Part shown: positions 53,036-60,454 of the stretch, piece after piece
Layout of the letters: every line of letters begins with the position of its first letter
Position numbering within the stretch: position 1 is the stretch's first letter
DNA from: Actinophytocola xanthii
Lineage (GTDB): Bacteria; Actinomycetota; Actinomycetes; Mycobacteriales; Pseudonocardiaceae
Direction: 5' to 3'
Assembly: GCF_001921205.1 (NCBI RefSeq)
Contig: NZ_MSIE01000040.1
Location: 60,208 to 124,207, forward strand
Length of the DNA stretch: 64,000 nucleotides
Notes under the pieces: model-generated
Told to the model about the DNA's origin: nothing
The model's database searches: none
The model's input: the letters and a program-made list of their open reading frames with translations, nothing else
Program-made: the position numbers and the translations under genes

Positions 53036-54940
53036 CTACGAGTCGGGGAGCAGGTTGAGCACGCTGACCCCGAAGGGCGGCAGGGTCAGCTCGTCGAGGG
53101 GCCGCCAGTCCTCGAGGCCGGCAAGCCCGCCCCGGACCGTCGGCCGGACCGTGAGCGGGTCCGGCGACTGGCTGACCAGCCAGGCGAACCGTCGACCGTC
53201 CTCATGGGACAACGTGGCGGCGTGGACGAGCGGGTCGGCCACCGTCACCGGCCGCTCGACCCCGGCCAGCACGGCCAGCGCGTCGTAGACGGCGTGGGTC
53301 GGCTCCGGATTCACGCTCGGCAGCGCCGCGGCCATGTGCTCGATCGGGTAGGTACACAGCACCATCCGCCCGCGACCGGTGGTCCGCTCGAGCAGCACCG
53401 GGCGGTCGCGGCCGTCGACGGCGAGCACCCGCGCGGAGGTGGGCCGCACCGGGAGGTAGGCCCGGGAGTGCTCGTCGCCGCCGGTGGTGAACCGGAGCGT
53501 GGCGCCGGCCGCGATCGGGCCGAGGGCGTCGAGGAAGCGGACGCCGACCTCGTCGTCCTCGATCGGGTCGACCAGTCCGTAGCGGAGCTGGTGCTCGACG
53601 CCGAACATCCCGTTGAGGTCGGCGTACCAGGGGCCGCGCTGCACGCCGTTGCCGCCCGGGCTGTAGGAGACGTACACGGTCGCCCCGTCCTGCGCCACCT
53701 CGGCGAGCAGGCGCCAGGCTGGCGCGGTGAGCTGTTTGGCCGAGGGGACGAGGTAGAGCGCAAGCCCGTCGGGAATGCCGTCGCGCTCACGCAGCAGCCG
53801 CACCGGGAGGTCCGCCGCACGGGTCGCGACGTAGGACTGGCGCAGCACGCCGAACAGGTAGGTGCGGTCGGAGTCCTCGGTGAACGGGTACGCGTGCTCG
53901 AGGTAGGACGGGACGAGGAGCCCGACCTGGCCGGGTGCCCTGGTGCACCGGGCGAAGTCCACCCGGTCCAGTACGGACGCGAACTCCCGCACCTCGGCCA
54001 GCTGTGGCTTGGGCCGCCCGGTCGAGTCGGTGAGCCCGAAGTGCATCTCGAACGCGTGGTGCCGGTAGGGGTCCTGGTCGTAGAGGTCGTCGTAGTCGGT
54101 GTTGTTCCAGGCGATCCAGCCGGTGGCCCCGGCGAGCAGGGAGTTGTGCAGGGTCTGCCGGTAGTAGTGGCGGGCGTGCTCGGCGGAGACGAAGTTGTCG
54201 GTGACCCCGAACTCCTCGAGCACCACCGGTCTGTCCATCGTCCCGGCCAGCTCGCAGACGAAGGCCGCCGTCAGGTGCTGGCGGACGATGTCGTTCTCCA
54301 TGCGGTAGACGTGGGGTCCGACGAAGTCGGTGATGGCGGCGAGGTCCCGCACGGAGAAGCCGTTGTCCACGCCGGTGACCTCGATACCCCAGGCGCCGTC
54401 GCCGACCGAGACCGGCTGGGTTCCGCCGCCGGCACGCACTGCCTGCACCACGAGCTCCGCCCAGGCTGTCACCCTGTCTCGCGTGGACGGTTCGCCGTAG
54501 ATGGGCATCTCGTTGGAGATCAGCCAGGCCGCCACCGCCGGGTGCTCGTGGAACCGGGCGGTCAGCTCGCGGACGTACCAGGCCTGCCTCGCCACCATCC
54601 ACACGTCGGCGTAGAGGTCACGGCCCCGGCGCCAGGCCGGGTCCCAGTTCTCGCCCGACATGTGTCCGACGACGAAGGTGGGGATGGTCCGCATGCCGAG
54701 CTCGTGGTGGCGGTCGAGGAAGTCCGCGTAGCGGCGCACCAGCTCCGGGTCGATCCGGTCCGGGGCCGGCATGAAGTCGGGCCAGAAGAAGAACGATCGG
54801 GTGAGGTTCATGCCGTGCTCGCGCAGGACCTGGAGTTCGTCGCGGACCAGCGCGGGGTCGTACTGGCGCCACATCAGCGGCCCCCCGGCCCGCGACCAGA
54901 AGTTGGCCCCGAGCCACGGCCGGCCCTCGATCAGCAGCAC
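53036..54940 (-). CDS. GH5-like glycoside hydrolase (mannosidase/mannanase-type candidate)
   Basis: This 634-residue cytoplasmic protein has a TIM-barrel of GH5 type: GANFWSRAGGPLMWRQYD at the start, WLISNEMPIYGEPS with the proton-donor Glu (about residue 145), VGPHVYRMEND, and VVLEEFGVTDN with the nucleophile Glu (about 235). After residue ~400 a beta-galactosidase-trimerisation-like domain (LYLVPSAKQLTAPAWRLLAE) and a C-terminal beta domain follow. With no signal peptide it should act on short imported beta-linked oligosaccharides, possibly mannosides. It heads the operon that includes the Opp-type transporter. The GTG start has GGAGG upstream. Confidence 0.83.
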   Translation of the reverse strand: MLLIEGRPWLGANFWSRAGGPLMWRQYDPALVRDELQVLREHGMNLTRSFFFWPDFMPAPDRIDPELVRRYADFLDRHHELGMRTIPTFVVGHMSGENWDPAWRRGRDLYADVWMVARQAWYVRELTARFHEHPAVAAWLISNEMPIYGEPSTRDRVTAWAELVVQAVRAGGGTQPVSVGDGAWGIEVTGVDNGFSVRDLAAITDFVGPHVYRMENDIVRQHLTAAFVCELAGTMDRPVVLEEFGVTDNFVSAEHARHYYRQTLHNSLLAGATGWIAWNNTDYDDLYDQDPYRHHAFEMHFGLTDSTGRPKPQLAEVREFASVLDRVDFARCTRAPGQVGLLVPSYLEHAYPFTEDSDRTYLFGVLRQSYVATRAADLPVRLLRERDGIPDGLALYLVPSAKQLTAPAWRLLAEVAQDGATVYVSYSPGGNGVQRGPWYADLNGMFGVEHQLRYGLVDPIEDDEVGVRFLDALGPIAAGATLRFTTGGDEHSRAYLPVRPTSARVLAVDGRDRPVLLERTTGRGRMVLCTYPIEHMAAALPSVNPEPTHAVYDALAVLAGVERPVTVADPLVHAATLSHEDGRRFAWLVSQSPDPLTVRPTVRGGLAGLEDWRPLDELTLPPFGVSVLNLLPDS

Positions 54941-54964
54941 CAGTGCCTCCCGCCTCCTCGCGCC

Positions 54965-54982
54965 AACTGAACCGGATCAGTT
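54965..54982. promoter_or_regulatory. LacI-type operator candidate upstream of the glycosidase operon
   Basis: AACTGAACCGGATCAGTT is an 18-bp palindrome with one mismatched pair and a CCGG centre, 25 bp before the glycosidase GTG. The regulator is probably the LacI protein encoded at the end of the operon. Confidence 0.5.
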
Positions 54983-55078
54983 TTCGGCGGTGAGGATCAG
55001 AGAATCGGGGATCACCATAGCGCGGTTTCCGCAGCTCGAACAGCAGATCTTGGCTGTCTCGCCAGCTTATCGATCTTT

Positions 55079-55094
55079 AGTGAAGCGGTTCAGT
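55079..55094. promoter_or_regulatory. Second, weaker operator copy in the glycosidase/TIGR04222 gap
   Basis: AGTGAAGCGGTTCAGT contains CTGAACCGCTTCAC on the reverse strand, resembling CTGAACCGGATCAG of the first copy. The symmetry is imperfect. A repression loop is possible but unproven. Confidence 0.35.
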
Positions 55095-55180
55095 GATCGC
55101 TTTCGGATATCGTCACCTGGAACATTCCGGCTCCCGAACGAGATGCGCCGAGTCACAATGAGCCGGGGAAGGGAGCGGTC

Positions 55181-56056
55181 ATGGACCATCTGTGGGGGAT
55201 CTCCGGGCCGGCGTTTCTGGGGCTTTACACGGCCGGTCTCGCGCTGGCGCTCGCGGCGGCGGCCGCGGTCCGTTCGGCGGTGCGTCGCCCGCCGGCGCCC
55301 GACCCGGCGCCGACGCTCGACGAGCTGGACCTGGCCTTCCTGGCCGGCGGTCCCAAGCGGGTGATCGAGACGGTCGTCGCGCGGCTCGTGGACAGCGGCA
55401 GGCTGCGCACCAGCCGCGCCGGGACGCTCACGACCACGACCGACGAGCGCGGGACCAATCCGCTGGACCAGCTCGTCATGGAGCGGGTCGGCCGCGGTGG
55501 GGCGGGCGTGGGCACCCTGGTGGGTGCGTACGCCGGGTCCGGCGTGGTCCGCCTGAGAGGCGACCGGCTGGCCGCGAACGGCCTGCTGGTGTCGCCCTCG
55601 GCCGCGGCCCGGGCGCGCCGACGCGCCGTGCGAGGACTGTGGGTGGTGCTGGCCGTGGGAGCGCTGCGCTGGTTTGTCGCGCTCGGCGAGCGCCTCCCGA
55701 TCGGCTTCCTGACCGTGCTGTTGGCGGCCACGGTCGTCGCGATCGTCGCCGTGCGGTCCAGGCAGGTGCCGCCGCGCACCGTGCACGGGGACCAGGCCCT
55801 CGCGTCGGCCGAGGAGCGGGGGCCGGTCGTACGCGTCGCGTTGCACGGGCTCTCGGCGTACCCGGACCGGGAGGTCCGCGGCGCGTTGCTGGCCTCGGCC
55901 GGCGTCGCGTCCGTCGCGGCCTGGAGCTACGGCGGCGCTGTCGGCGGCGCCTACGTCGGCGACACCGGCGGTTCGGGGGGCGGTGGGGGCGACGGGGGAT
56001 CCAGCTGCGGCAGCGGCGGCTGTGGCGGCGGGTGCGGCGGCTGCGGGGGCGGGTGA
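55181..56056 (+). CDS. TIGR04222-domain membrane protein with Gly/Cys-rich tail, copy 1
   Basis: This 291-residue protein has an N-terminal helix (AFLGLYTAGLALALAAAAAV), a cytosolic domain with TLDELDLAFLAGGPKRVIE and LVDSGRLRTSRAGTL (small winged-helix look), and a helical pair near residues 150-187. It has a VVRVALHGLSAYPDREVRGA segment and ends in SSCGSGGCGGGCGGCGGG with four cysteines. This layout is the TIGR04222 family. The tail looks like a RiPP core carried by a membrane protein, and the MNIO (DUF692) enzyme encoded downstream is the likely modifier. GGGGAAGGGAG precedes the ATG. The paralogue follows after a hairpin-rich 454-bp gap. Confidence 0.85.
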   Translation: MDHLWGISGPAFLGLYTAGLALALAAAAAVRSAVRRPPAPDPAPTLDELDLAFLAGGPKRVIETVVARLVDSGRLRTSRAGTLTTTTDERGTNPLDQLVMERVGRGGAGVGTLVGAYAGSGVVRLRGDRLAANGLLVSPSAAARARRRAVRGLWVVLAVGALRWFVALGERLPIGFLTVLLAATVVAIVAVRSRQVPPRTVHGDQALASAEERGPVVRVALHGLSAYPDREVRGALLASAGVASVAAWSYGGAVGGAYVGDTGGSGGGGGDGGSSCGSGGCGGGCGGCGGG

Positions 56057-56510
56057 CTGGTGCTCAGGCGATGAGCGAGCTGCTCCTCCCCTGGTGTGAG
56101 GGCTCCCTCGGCCGGGGATGGTCTAACGCCGCATCGCCGGCCTCAAGAGCGCCTGCGGCGTCGCTGCGCGATGGCTTCGCCACTCTTGACCCCGACGCTG
56201 CGGCGCTAGGGACGGCCTGTGCGAGGGAGCCGGGGGAGTGTAGGGAGGCTGCCTAGTTCTCCCCTCTGCTCCCTCATACAGGCCGTCTCGTAGCTCCGGG
56301 GGATCGGTGTCAAGGGGCGAGCGAAGCGAGCTCGCGTCAGCGACGCCGTCAGGCGCCCTTTACACCGATGGCCCGGAGTACGACGATTTCCGGCCGAGGG
56401 AGCGGGGACGTGCAGGGAGCTTTCCTTGTTCCCATGGTGCGGATGATCCCCATCCCGCCCCGATCGACCTTCCGCGCTGGCAGAATGGAGATCTCGGGGA
56501 GGAGGCTCGA
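56057..56510. repeat. Non-coding gap with consecutive long inverted repeats
   Basis: No credible gene lies here. Inverted repeats follow one another: CTAACGCCGC (56123-56132) with GCGGCGCTAG (56200-56209); TCAAGAG (56143-56149) with CTCTTGA (56183-56189) inside it; GGCTCCCTCG (56101-56110) with CGAGGGAGCC (56222-56231) around it. Next are 56211-56230 with 56268-56287 (18 of 20 pairs) and an 85-nt hairpin at 56294-56378 with ends CTCCGGG/CCCGGAG. It looks like a REP/MITE-like element inserted between the two TIGR04222 genes; the first hairpin may also attenuate transcription. Confidence 0.65.
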
Positions 56511-57338
56511 ATGGGCGAGCTGTGGGAGATCTCGGGCTCGGCGTTCCTCGTGCTCTACGCCGTCGGTGTCGCACTGGGTGTGGCGGTGGTGCTCGCCGCC
56601 CGGTGGGCGGCGCGACGGCCGCCGAAGCCGGATGCGCCGCCGCGAGTCGACGAGTTCGATCTGGCTTTCCTCGCCGGTGGCCCGGACCGGATGGTCCGCA
56701 CGGCCGTCGCCGAGCTCGTGCGTACGGGCAGGCTGCGGGTGAACCGCGCCGGCCGGCTCAGCGCCACCACGGACGAGGACCCGTCCCACCCGCTGGAGAG
56801 TCTGGTGCTGCGCCACGTCGGCGGCGGGGGGACGAACGCCCAGGCCGTGGTCCGCGCCTGCGTCGCGAGCGACGCCATCCGGGAGACCAGTGACCGGCTG
56901 ACCGCGAGCGGGCTGCTGACGTCTCCCGCCGCGGCCAAGCGGGCCCGATGGCTTGCCCCGCTGGGGCTCTGGGCGGTGGTGGCGGTGGGCGCGGTGCGGT
57001 GGAACGTCGACATCACCGAGGGCGCCGCGGTCAGCTTCCTGCCCCTGCTGCTCGTCGGCAGCGTCGTGGCGGCCGTCGCCCTGATGAGAAGGCCCCTGCT
57101 GCGGCTCACCGCGGCCGGCGAGCGCGTCCTCGACTCGGTGGACGACGAGGGTGAGTTCGTGCGGGTCGCGCTGCGCGGGCTTTCCGCGGTGTCGGACCCG
57201 GAGATCCGCCGGCTGCTCGCGCCGCCGGTGGGCCGCGCTCCCGCCGCACGCTCCACCTACGGGACCGGGGCCTGCGGCACGGGCGCGTCCTGCGGCGCGC
57301 ACGCCGCCGGGTGCGGTAGCGGGGGTGGGGGCAGCTGA
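56511..57338 (+). CDS. TIGR04222-domain membrane protein with Gly/Cys-rich tail, copy 2
   Basis: This 275-residue paralogue of the previous protein shares the opening (ELWEISGSAFLVLYAVGVAL), EFDLAFLAGGPDRMVRTAV, LVRTGRLRVNRAGRL and VRVALRGLSAVSDPEIRRL. The tail differs: YGTGACGTGASCGAHAAGCG, with three cysteines spaced by 5 and 6 residues. Such divergence at the tail with a conserved body is what a RiPP-like leader/core split would show. GGGGAGGAGG precedes the ATG. Its stop overlaps the MNIO start by 1 nt, so substrate and enzyme are co-translated. Confidence 0.86.
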   Translation: MGELWEISGSAFLVLYAVGVALGVAVVLAARWAARRPPKPDAPPRVDEFDLAFLAGGPDRMVRTAVAELVRTGRLRVNRAGRLSATTDEDPSHPLESLVLRHVGGGGTNAQAVVRACVASDAIRETSDRLTASGLLTSPAAAKRARWLAPLGLWAVVAVGAVRWNVDITEGAAVSFLPLLLVGSVVAAVALMRRPLLRLTAAGERVLDSVDDEGEFVRVALRGLSAVSDPEIRRLLAPPVGRAPAARSTYGTGACGTGASCGAHAAGCGSGGGGS

Positions 57339-58144
57339 TGGGACTTCCGACCCTCGGGGTGGGGATCGGCTGGCGGTCCGAGATCGACCTGACCGTGGAG
57401 CGCCTGCCCGGTGTGGACTTCGTCGAGGTGCTCGCCGAGAACGTGTCGCCGGACCCGCTGCCGGAGTCGCTGCGGGTGCTGCGCGGCCGGGGCGTTCCCG
57501 TTGTGGCGCACGCGGTCTCGCTCTCGCTCGGCGGGGCGGAACCGGTGGACCCGCGGCGGGTGGCACACCTGGCGGCGGTGGCCGAGGCGGTGGACGCGCC
57601 CCTGGTGAGCGAGCATGTGGCGTTCACCGGGGCCGGCGGGCTGGACTCCGGGCACCTGCTCCCGCTGCCGCGCACCCGCGAGGCGCTGGACGTGTTGGTG
57701 CGCAACGTGCGGGCGGCCCAACAGGACCTGCCGGTGCCGCTGGCGCTGGAGAACATCGCCGCGCTGCTGGAGTGGCCGGACGGGGAGCTGTCGGAGGGGC
57801 GGTTCCTCGCCGAGCTGGTCGAGCGCACCGACTGCTGGCTGCTGGTGGATGTGGCGAACCTCCACGCCAACGCGACGAACCTCGGCACCGAGCCGGGCCG
57901 GTTCCTCGACGAGCTACCCCTGGAACGCCTGGCCTACGTGCACGTCGCCGGCGGCGTCCGCCACGGCGACCTCTACCACGACACGCACGCCCACGCGGTG
58001 CCCCCGGAGGTGCTGGAGGTGCTCGGCGAGCTCTGCTCCCGCGTGTCCCCGCCCGGCGTCCTCCTGGAACGCGACGACGCCTACCCACCCGACGCCGAGC
58101 TGGCCGCCGAGCTGGCGGCGATCCGCGCCGTCGTTTCCCGATGA
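57338..58144 (+). CDS. MNIO-family (DUF692) multinuclear iron oxidative enzyme
   Basis: This 268-residue DUF692 TIM-barrel protein keeps the family metal-site segments: VAHAVSLSLGG, LVSEHVAF, LALENIA, CWLLVDVANLHANATN, YVHVAGG, YHDTHAHAVPPE and LLERDDAYPP. Members such as MbnB and TglH use two or three irons and O2 to remodel peptide cysteines. The predicted substrates are the Cys-rich tails of the two TIGR04222 proteins encoded directly upstream. The small protein encoded downstream (ATGA overlap) probably acts as its substrate-recognition partner, as MbnC and TglI do. The product is unknown. Confidence 0.9.
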   Translation: MGLPTLGVGIGWRSEIDLTVERLPGVDFVEVLAENVSPDPLPESLRVLRGRGVPVVAHAVSLSLGGAEPVDPRRVAHLAAVAEAVDAPLVSEHVAFTGAGGLDSGHLLPLPRTREALDVLVRNVRAAQQDLPVPLALENIAALLEWPDGELSEGRFLAELVERTDCWLLVDVANLHANATNLGTEPGRFLDELPLERLAYVHVAGGVRHGDLYHDTHAHAVPPEVLEVLGELCSRVSPPGVLLERDDAYPPDAELAAELAAIRAVVSR

Positions 58145-58464
58145 CCGACCTCGCCGCCCGACAGGCGGAGCTGGTCCGAGCACTGCTGGCCGACGGCCCG
58201 GTCCCCGCCGGCTTCGACCCCGACCGCGTCCGGGCGGAGGCGGCGGCACTCCTGGCCAAGCGCCGCGGCGTCGCCGCCCGCCTACGCCCCGACCTGGCCG
58301 CGACCCTGGGGGACCGCTTCCGCCCCCTGTTCGACACGTGGGCCCGGGAGAACCCGCGCCGCGCCGGTGAGTCGTTCCGAGCCGACCTGGACGCCTTCGC
58401 CCGCTGGTTACAGGAGCGGGAGCGCCAGGAGCGGGAGCGACGGAGCGGACACCGTCTGGACTGA
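58141..58464 (+). CDS. Small partner protein of the MNIO enzyme (SCO6045-like?)
   Basis: This 107-residue, highly charged helical protein contains ARQAELVRALLADGPVPAGF, DRVRAEAAALLAKRRGVAA and FRPLFDTWARENPRRAGESF. Small proteins of this kind follow DUF692 genes in Actinobacteria (the SCO6045-like type, from memory) and fill the position of MbnC/TglI-like partners. It contains no cysteine, so it is not itself a substrate. Its ATG overlaps the MNIO stop by 4 nt. The last codons are part of a 10-bp inverted repeat linked to the tandem repeat downstream. Confidence 0.75.
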   Translation: MTDLAARQAELVRALLADGPVPAGFDPDRVRAEAAALLAKRRGVAARLRPDLAATLGDRFRPLFDTWARENPRRAGESFRADLDAFARWLQERERQERERRSGHRLD

Positions 58465-58517
58465 GGAGCGCCCGCAGGCGCGCCAGCGCCGAGGACGCGA
58501 CGAGGGAAGACGGTGTC
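58448..58517. repeat. Inverted repeat at the end of the MNIO locus
   Basis: GACACCGTCT (58448-58457) and AGACGGTGTC (58508-58517) are a perfect 10-bp inverted pair spanning the partner-gene stop. A terminator role is possible. Confidence 0.45.
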
Positions 58518-58614
58518 TAAGCGCAGTCGCGGGAGCGACCATCAAACACAGCGAGGACGCGACGAGGGAAGACGGTGTCCGAGCGCAGTCGCGGGAGCGA
58601 CCATCAAACACAGC
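58491..58614. repeat. Tandem duplication, two 62-bp units
   Basis: Units 58491-58552 and 58553-58614 are identical except for two adjacent bases (TA versus CG in GTGTCTAAG / GTGTCCGAG). They lie between the MNIO locus and the VOC gene, and no real frame uses them. Confidence 0.85.
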
Positions 58615-58616
58615 GA

Positions 58617-59015
58617 CTACCGGGCGCTGGACGCGGTTCGCTCCGCGGCGCTGGTCTCCAGGCAGAACTCGTTGCCCGCCGGGTCGGCGAAGACCACCCA
58701 GCCACGGCTGCCGGAGGTGCGGCGGTCGTCGACGATCGTCGCGCCGAGTTCGAGGACCCTGGCTACCTCGTCGTCGCGGCGTTGGCTGGGTTCGAGGTCG
58801 AGGTGGACGCGGTTCTTCACCGTCTTGCCGTCGGGGACGCGGACGAACAGCAGTGTGGGGTGACCCTCCGGGGCGTCCAGCGCCACCTCGTCGTCACCGG
58901 GCGCGTCCGCCGGGTGGACCGGCAGGCCGAGCACCCTGCCCCAGAACTCGCAGAGGTCGTACGGTTCGTGCGGGGGCGCGGTGTCGAAGGTGATGTGTCT
59001 GACAACAGAGGTCAC
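58617..59015 (-). CDS. VOC-family (glyoxalase-like) protein
   Basis: This 132-residue vicinal-oxygen-chelate protein has two beta-alpha-beta-beta-beta units: VRHITFDTAPPHEPYDLCEF, FWGRVLGLPVHPADAPGDDE, RVHLDLEPSQRRDDEVARVL and GWVVFADPAGNEFCLE. Metal-ligand candidates are His in VRHITFD and RVHLDLE and Glu in NEFCLE. It could be a resistance or isomerase-type protein; the substrate is unknown. The GTG start at 59015 is used. It is convergent with the RiPP-like locus and separated from it by the tandem repeat. Confidence 0.85.
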   Translation of the reverse strand: MTSVVRHITFDTAPPHEPYDLCEFWGRVLGLPVHPADAPGDDEVALDAPEGHPTLLFVRVPDGKTVKNRVHLDLEPSQRRDDEVARVLELGATIVDDRRTSGSRGWVVFADPAGNEFCLETSAAERTASSAR

Positions 59016-59145
59016 TCGACGACTGTAGTGCCAGTTCGGCCGGCGAGTGCGGTCGGCGGACGCCCGCGGCCGCGGTGGGCCGGCTGCCCGAACGACTGCT
59101 CGAAGTTCTCTCCCGCCCGGGCCGGCGGCGCGACAGGCTGGACGG

Positions 59146-59859
59146 GTGAGCTCGTCCCCGTCCGCCCCGCTGGCACCGCCGGAGCGCGACCCGGCGCTAC
59201 CGCGCGTGCTGCCCGCGGCGACCGCCGGTACCGCCGCCGCGGCCTACCTCGCCGTCGCCGGGTGGACGGTGCGCCAGCGGCTGCACGAGTGCGGTGCAGT
59301 GGTGCTGCGCGGGTTCGAGGTGGACCTGGCGAGGGTGGTGCGGGCGCTGTCCGGGTCGGCCGCGGGCACCGTCGTCCGGGGGCAGGTTCCCGACCCGCAG
59401 CCCCGCTACGTCGAGGTCCTCCCCCACCACGTCGGCGCCGAGGCCGACACCTGGCCGGCGACCCTGCTCCTGCACTACGTGCACGCCCCGGAGGCCGGTG
59501 GGGCGACGACCCTGGTCGACACCCGCCGGGTCCTGCGCTCGATCGACCCGGACGTGCGCGAGGAGTTCGCCCGGCGCGGGTGGCTCGGCGCCGGGCGGCG
59601 GCACCGCGCGGTCCACCTCCACCCGGAGACCGGGGAGGCCGTCTGGTTCAACGGCGTGCTCACCAGCCCGTACTTCGGTGACGGCGAACCGGTGCCCGGC
59701 GACGTGCTCGCCCACCTCCGGGACGGCTACCGCGCGGCGTCGCGCCGCTTCGTGCCCCGGCGCAACGACGTGCTGCTGGTCGACAACATGCTCGTGGCGC
59801 ACGGCCGGGAGCCGTACACCGGCCGACGGGTGGTCGCGGCGGCGGAGACGGTCAGATGA
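59146..59859 (+). CDS. TauD/SyrP-like Fe(II)/2-oxoglutarate oxygenase homologue with altered iron site
   Basis: The 237-residue protein aligns by eye with SyrP-type members of the TauD family: PATLLLHYVHAPEAGGATTL, LVDTRRVLRSIDPDVREEF, HPETGEAVWFNGV and DVLLVDNMLVAHGREPYTG, which supplies the distal His and the 2-oxoglutarate Arg. In the family the first iron motif is HxE within HNEMSYAPxWP; here the aligned stretch is HHVGAEADTWP, so Val96 replaces the Glu after His94. Loss of this carboxylate is how iron halogenases bind chloride (there Gly or Ala), so altered or absent catalysis is likely. It lies beside lanthipeptide genes. The GTG at 59146 is the chosen start. Confidence 0.8.
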   Translation: MSSSPSAPLAPPERDPALPRVLPAATAGTAAAAYLAVAGWTVRQRLHECGAVVLRGFEVDLARVVRALSGSAAGTVVRGQVPDPQPRYVEVLPHHVGAEADTWPATLLLHYVHAPEAGGATTLVDTRRVLRSIDPDVREEFARRGWLGAGRRHRAVHLHPETGEAVWFNGVLTSPYFGDGEPVPGDVLAHLRDGYRAASRRFVPRRNDVLLVDNMLVAHGREPYTGRRVVAAAETVR

Positions 59860-60454
59860 GCCCGGCGCGGACCGCGCGCGCCACCGCGTGTGACCGGTTG
59901 CGGACCTGCAACCGGGCCATCAGGTCGTAGATGACGTTCTTGACGGTGTGCGCCGAGCACGACAGCGCCCGGGCGATCGCGGCGTTCCCGTGCCCCTCCG
60001 CGACCAGCTCGAGGACGGCGGTCTGCCGCGCGGTCAACGGCGAGAGCACCGCCGGCGGCGGCGGGGCGGGACGGTCCAGCAGCGCGAGCAACACCGCGTG
60101 CGGCAGCCGGCCCTCCCCCCGGGCGGCCGCCCGGACCGCGGCCGCCAGCCGGGCCGGGTCCGCGGTCGACTCGAGCAGGGCGAGCGCACCCGCCCGCACC
60201 GCGCGCAGCACCTCACCGGCCTCGACGCTGTCGGCGACCACCACCAGCCGACACCTCCCGCACCGGCAGGTGAACGGGCGCGCTGCCAGCGCCTCCCCCA
60301 CCGTCCTGCCCACCGCGACGACCACCACCCCGGCCCCGGGCCGCCCAACCAGCGGCAACCCGGCTTCCGCCAGCCGCCCCGCCACCACGTCCCCCACCCC
60401 AGCCGCACGAGCGGCCACGAACACCGAGTGGACGGCCTCCTCCAGGTGGGTCAC
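59852..60454 (-). CDS. LuxR-family regulator, copy 2
   Basis: This 200-residue protein has an N-terminal receiver-like domain without the phospho-acceptor pattern (VVVVAVGRTVGEALAARPF, VVVADSVEAGEVLRAVRAGA) and a C-terminal LuxR HTH: LTARQTAVLELVAEGHGNAA, IARALSCSAHTVKNVIYDLM. Two cysteines in FTCRCGRC are unusual for this fold and might sense metal or redox. Its GTG overlaps the stop of the other LuxR gene. Its stop overlaps the convergent TauD-like gene by 8 bp. Confidence 0.87.
   Translation of the reverse strand: MTHLEEAVHSVFVAARAAGVGDVVAGRLAEAGLPLVGRPGAGVVVVAVGRTVGEALAARPFTCRCGRCRLVVVADSVEAGEVLRAVRAGALALLESTADPARLAAAVRAAARGEGRLPHAVLLALLDRPAPPPPAVLSPLTARQTAVLELVAEGHGNAAIARALSCSAHTVKNVIYDLMARLQVRNRSHAVARAVRAGLI

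Noticed and set aside
58408..58611. Small reverse frame spanning the tandem repeat
   Set aside because: It exists only because the repeat lacks stops; no ribosome site or family resemblance.
58491..58614. Tandem repeat considered as a CRISPR array
   Set aside because: There are only two directly adjacent near-identical units with no distinct spacers and no cas genes nearby.
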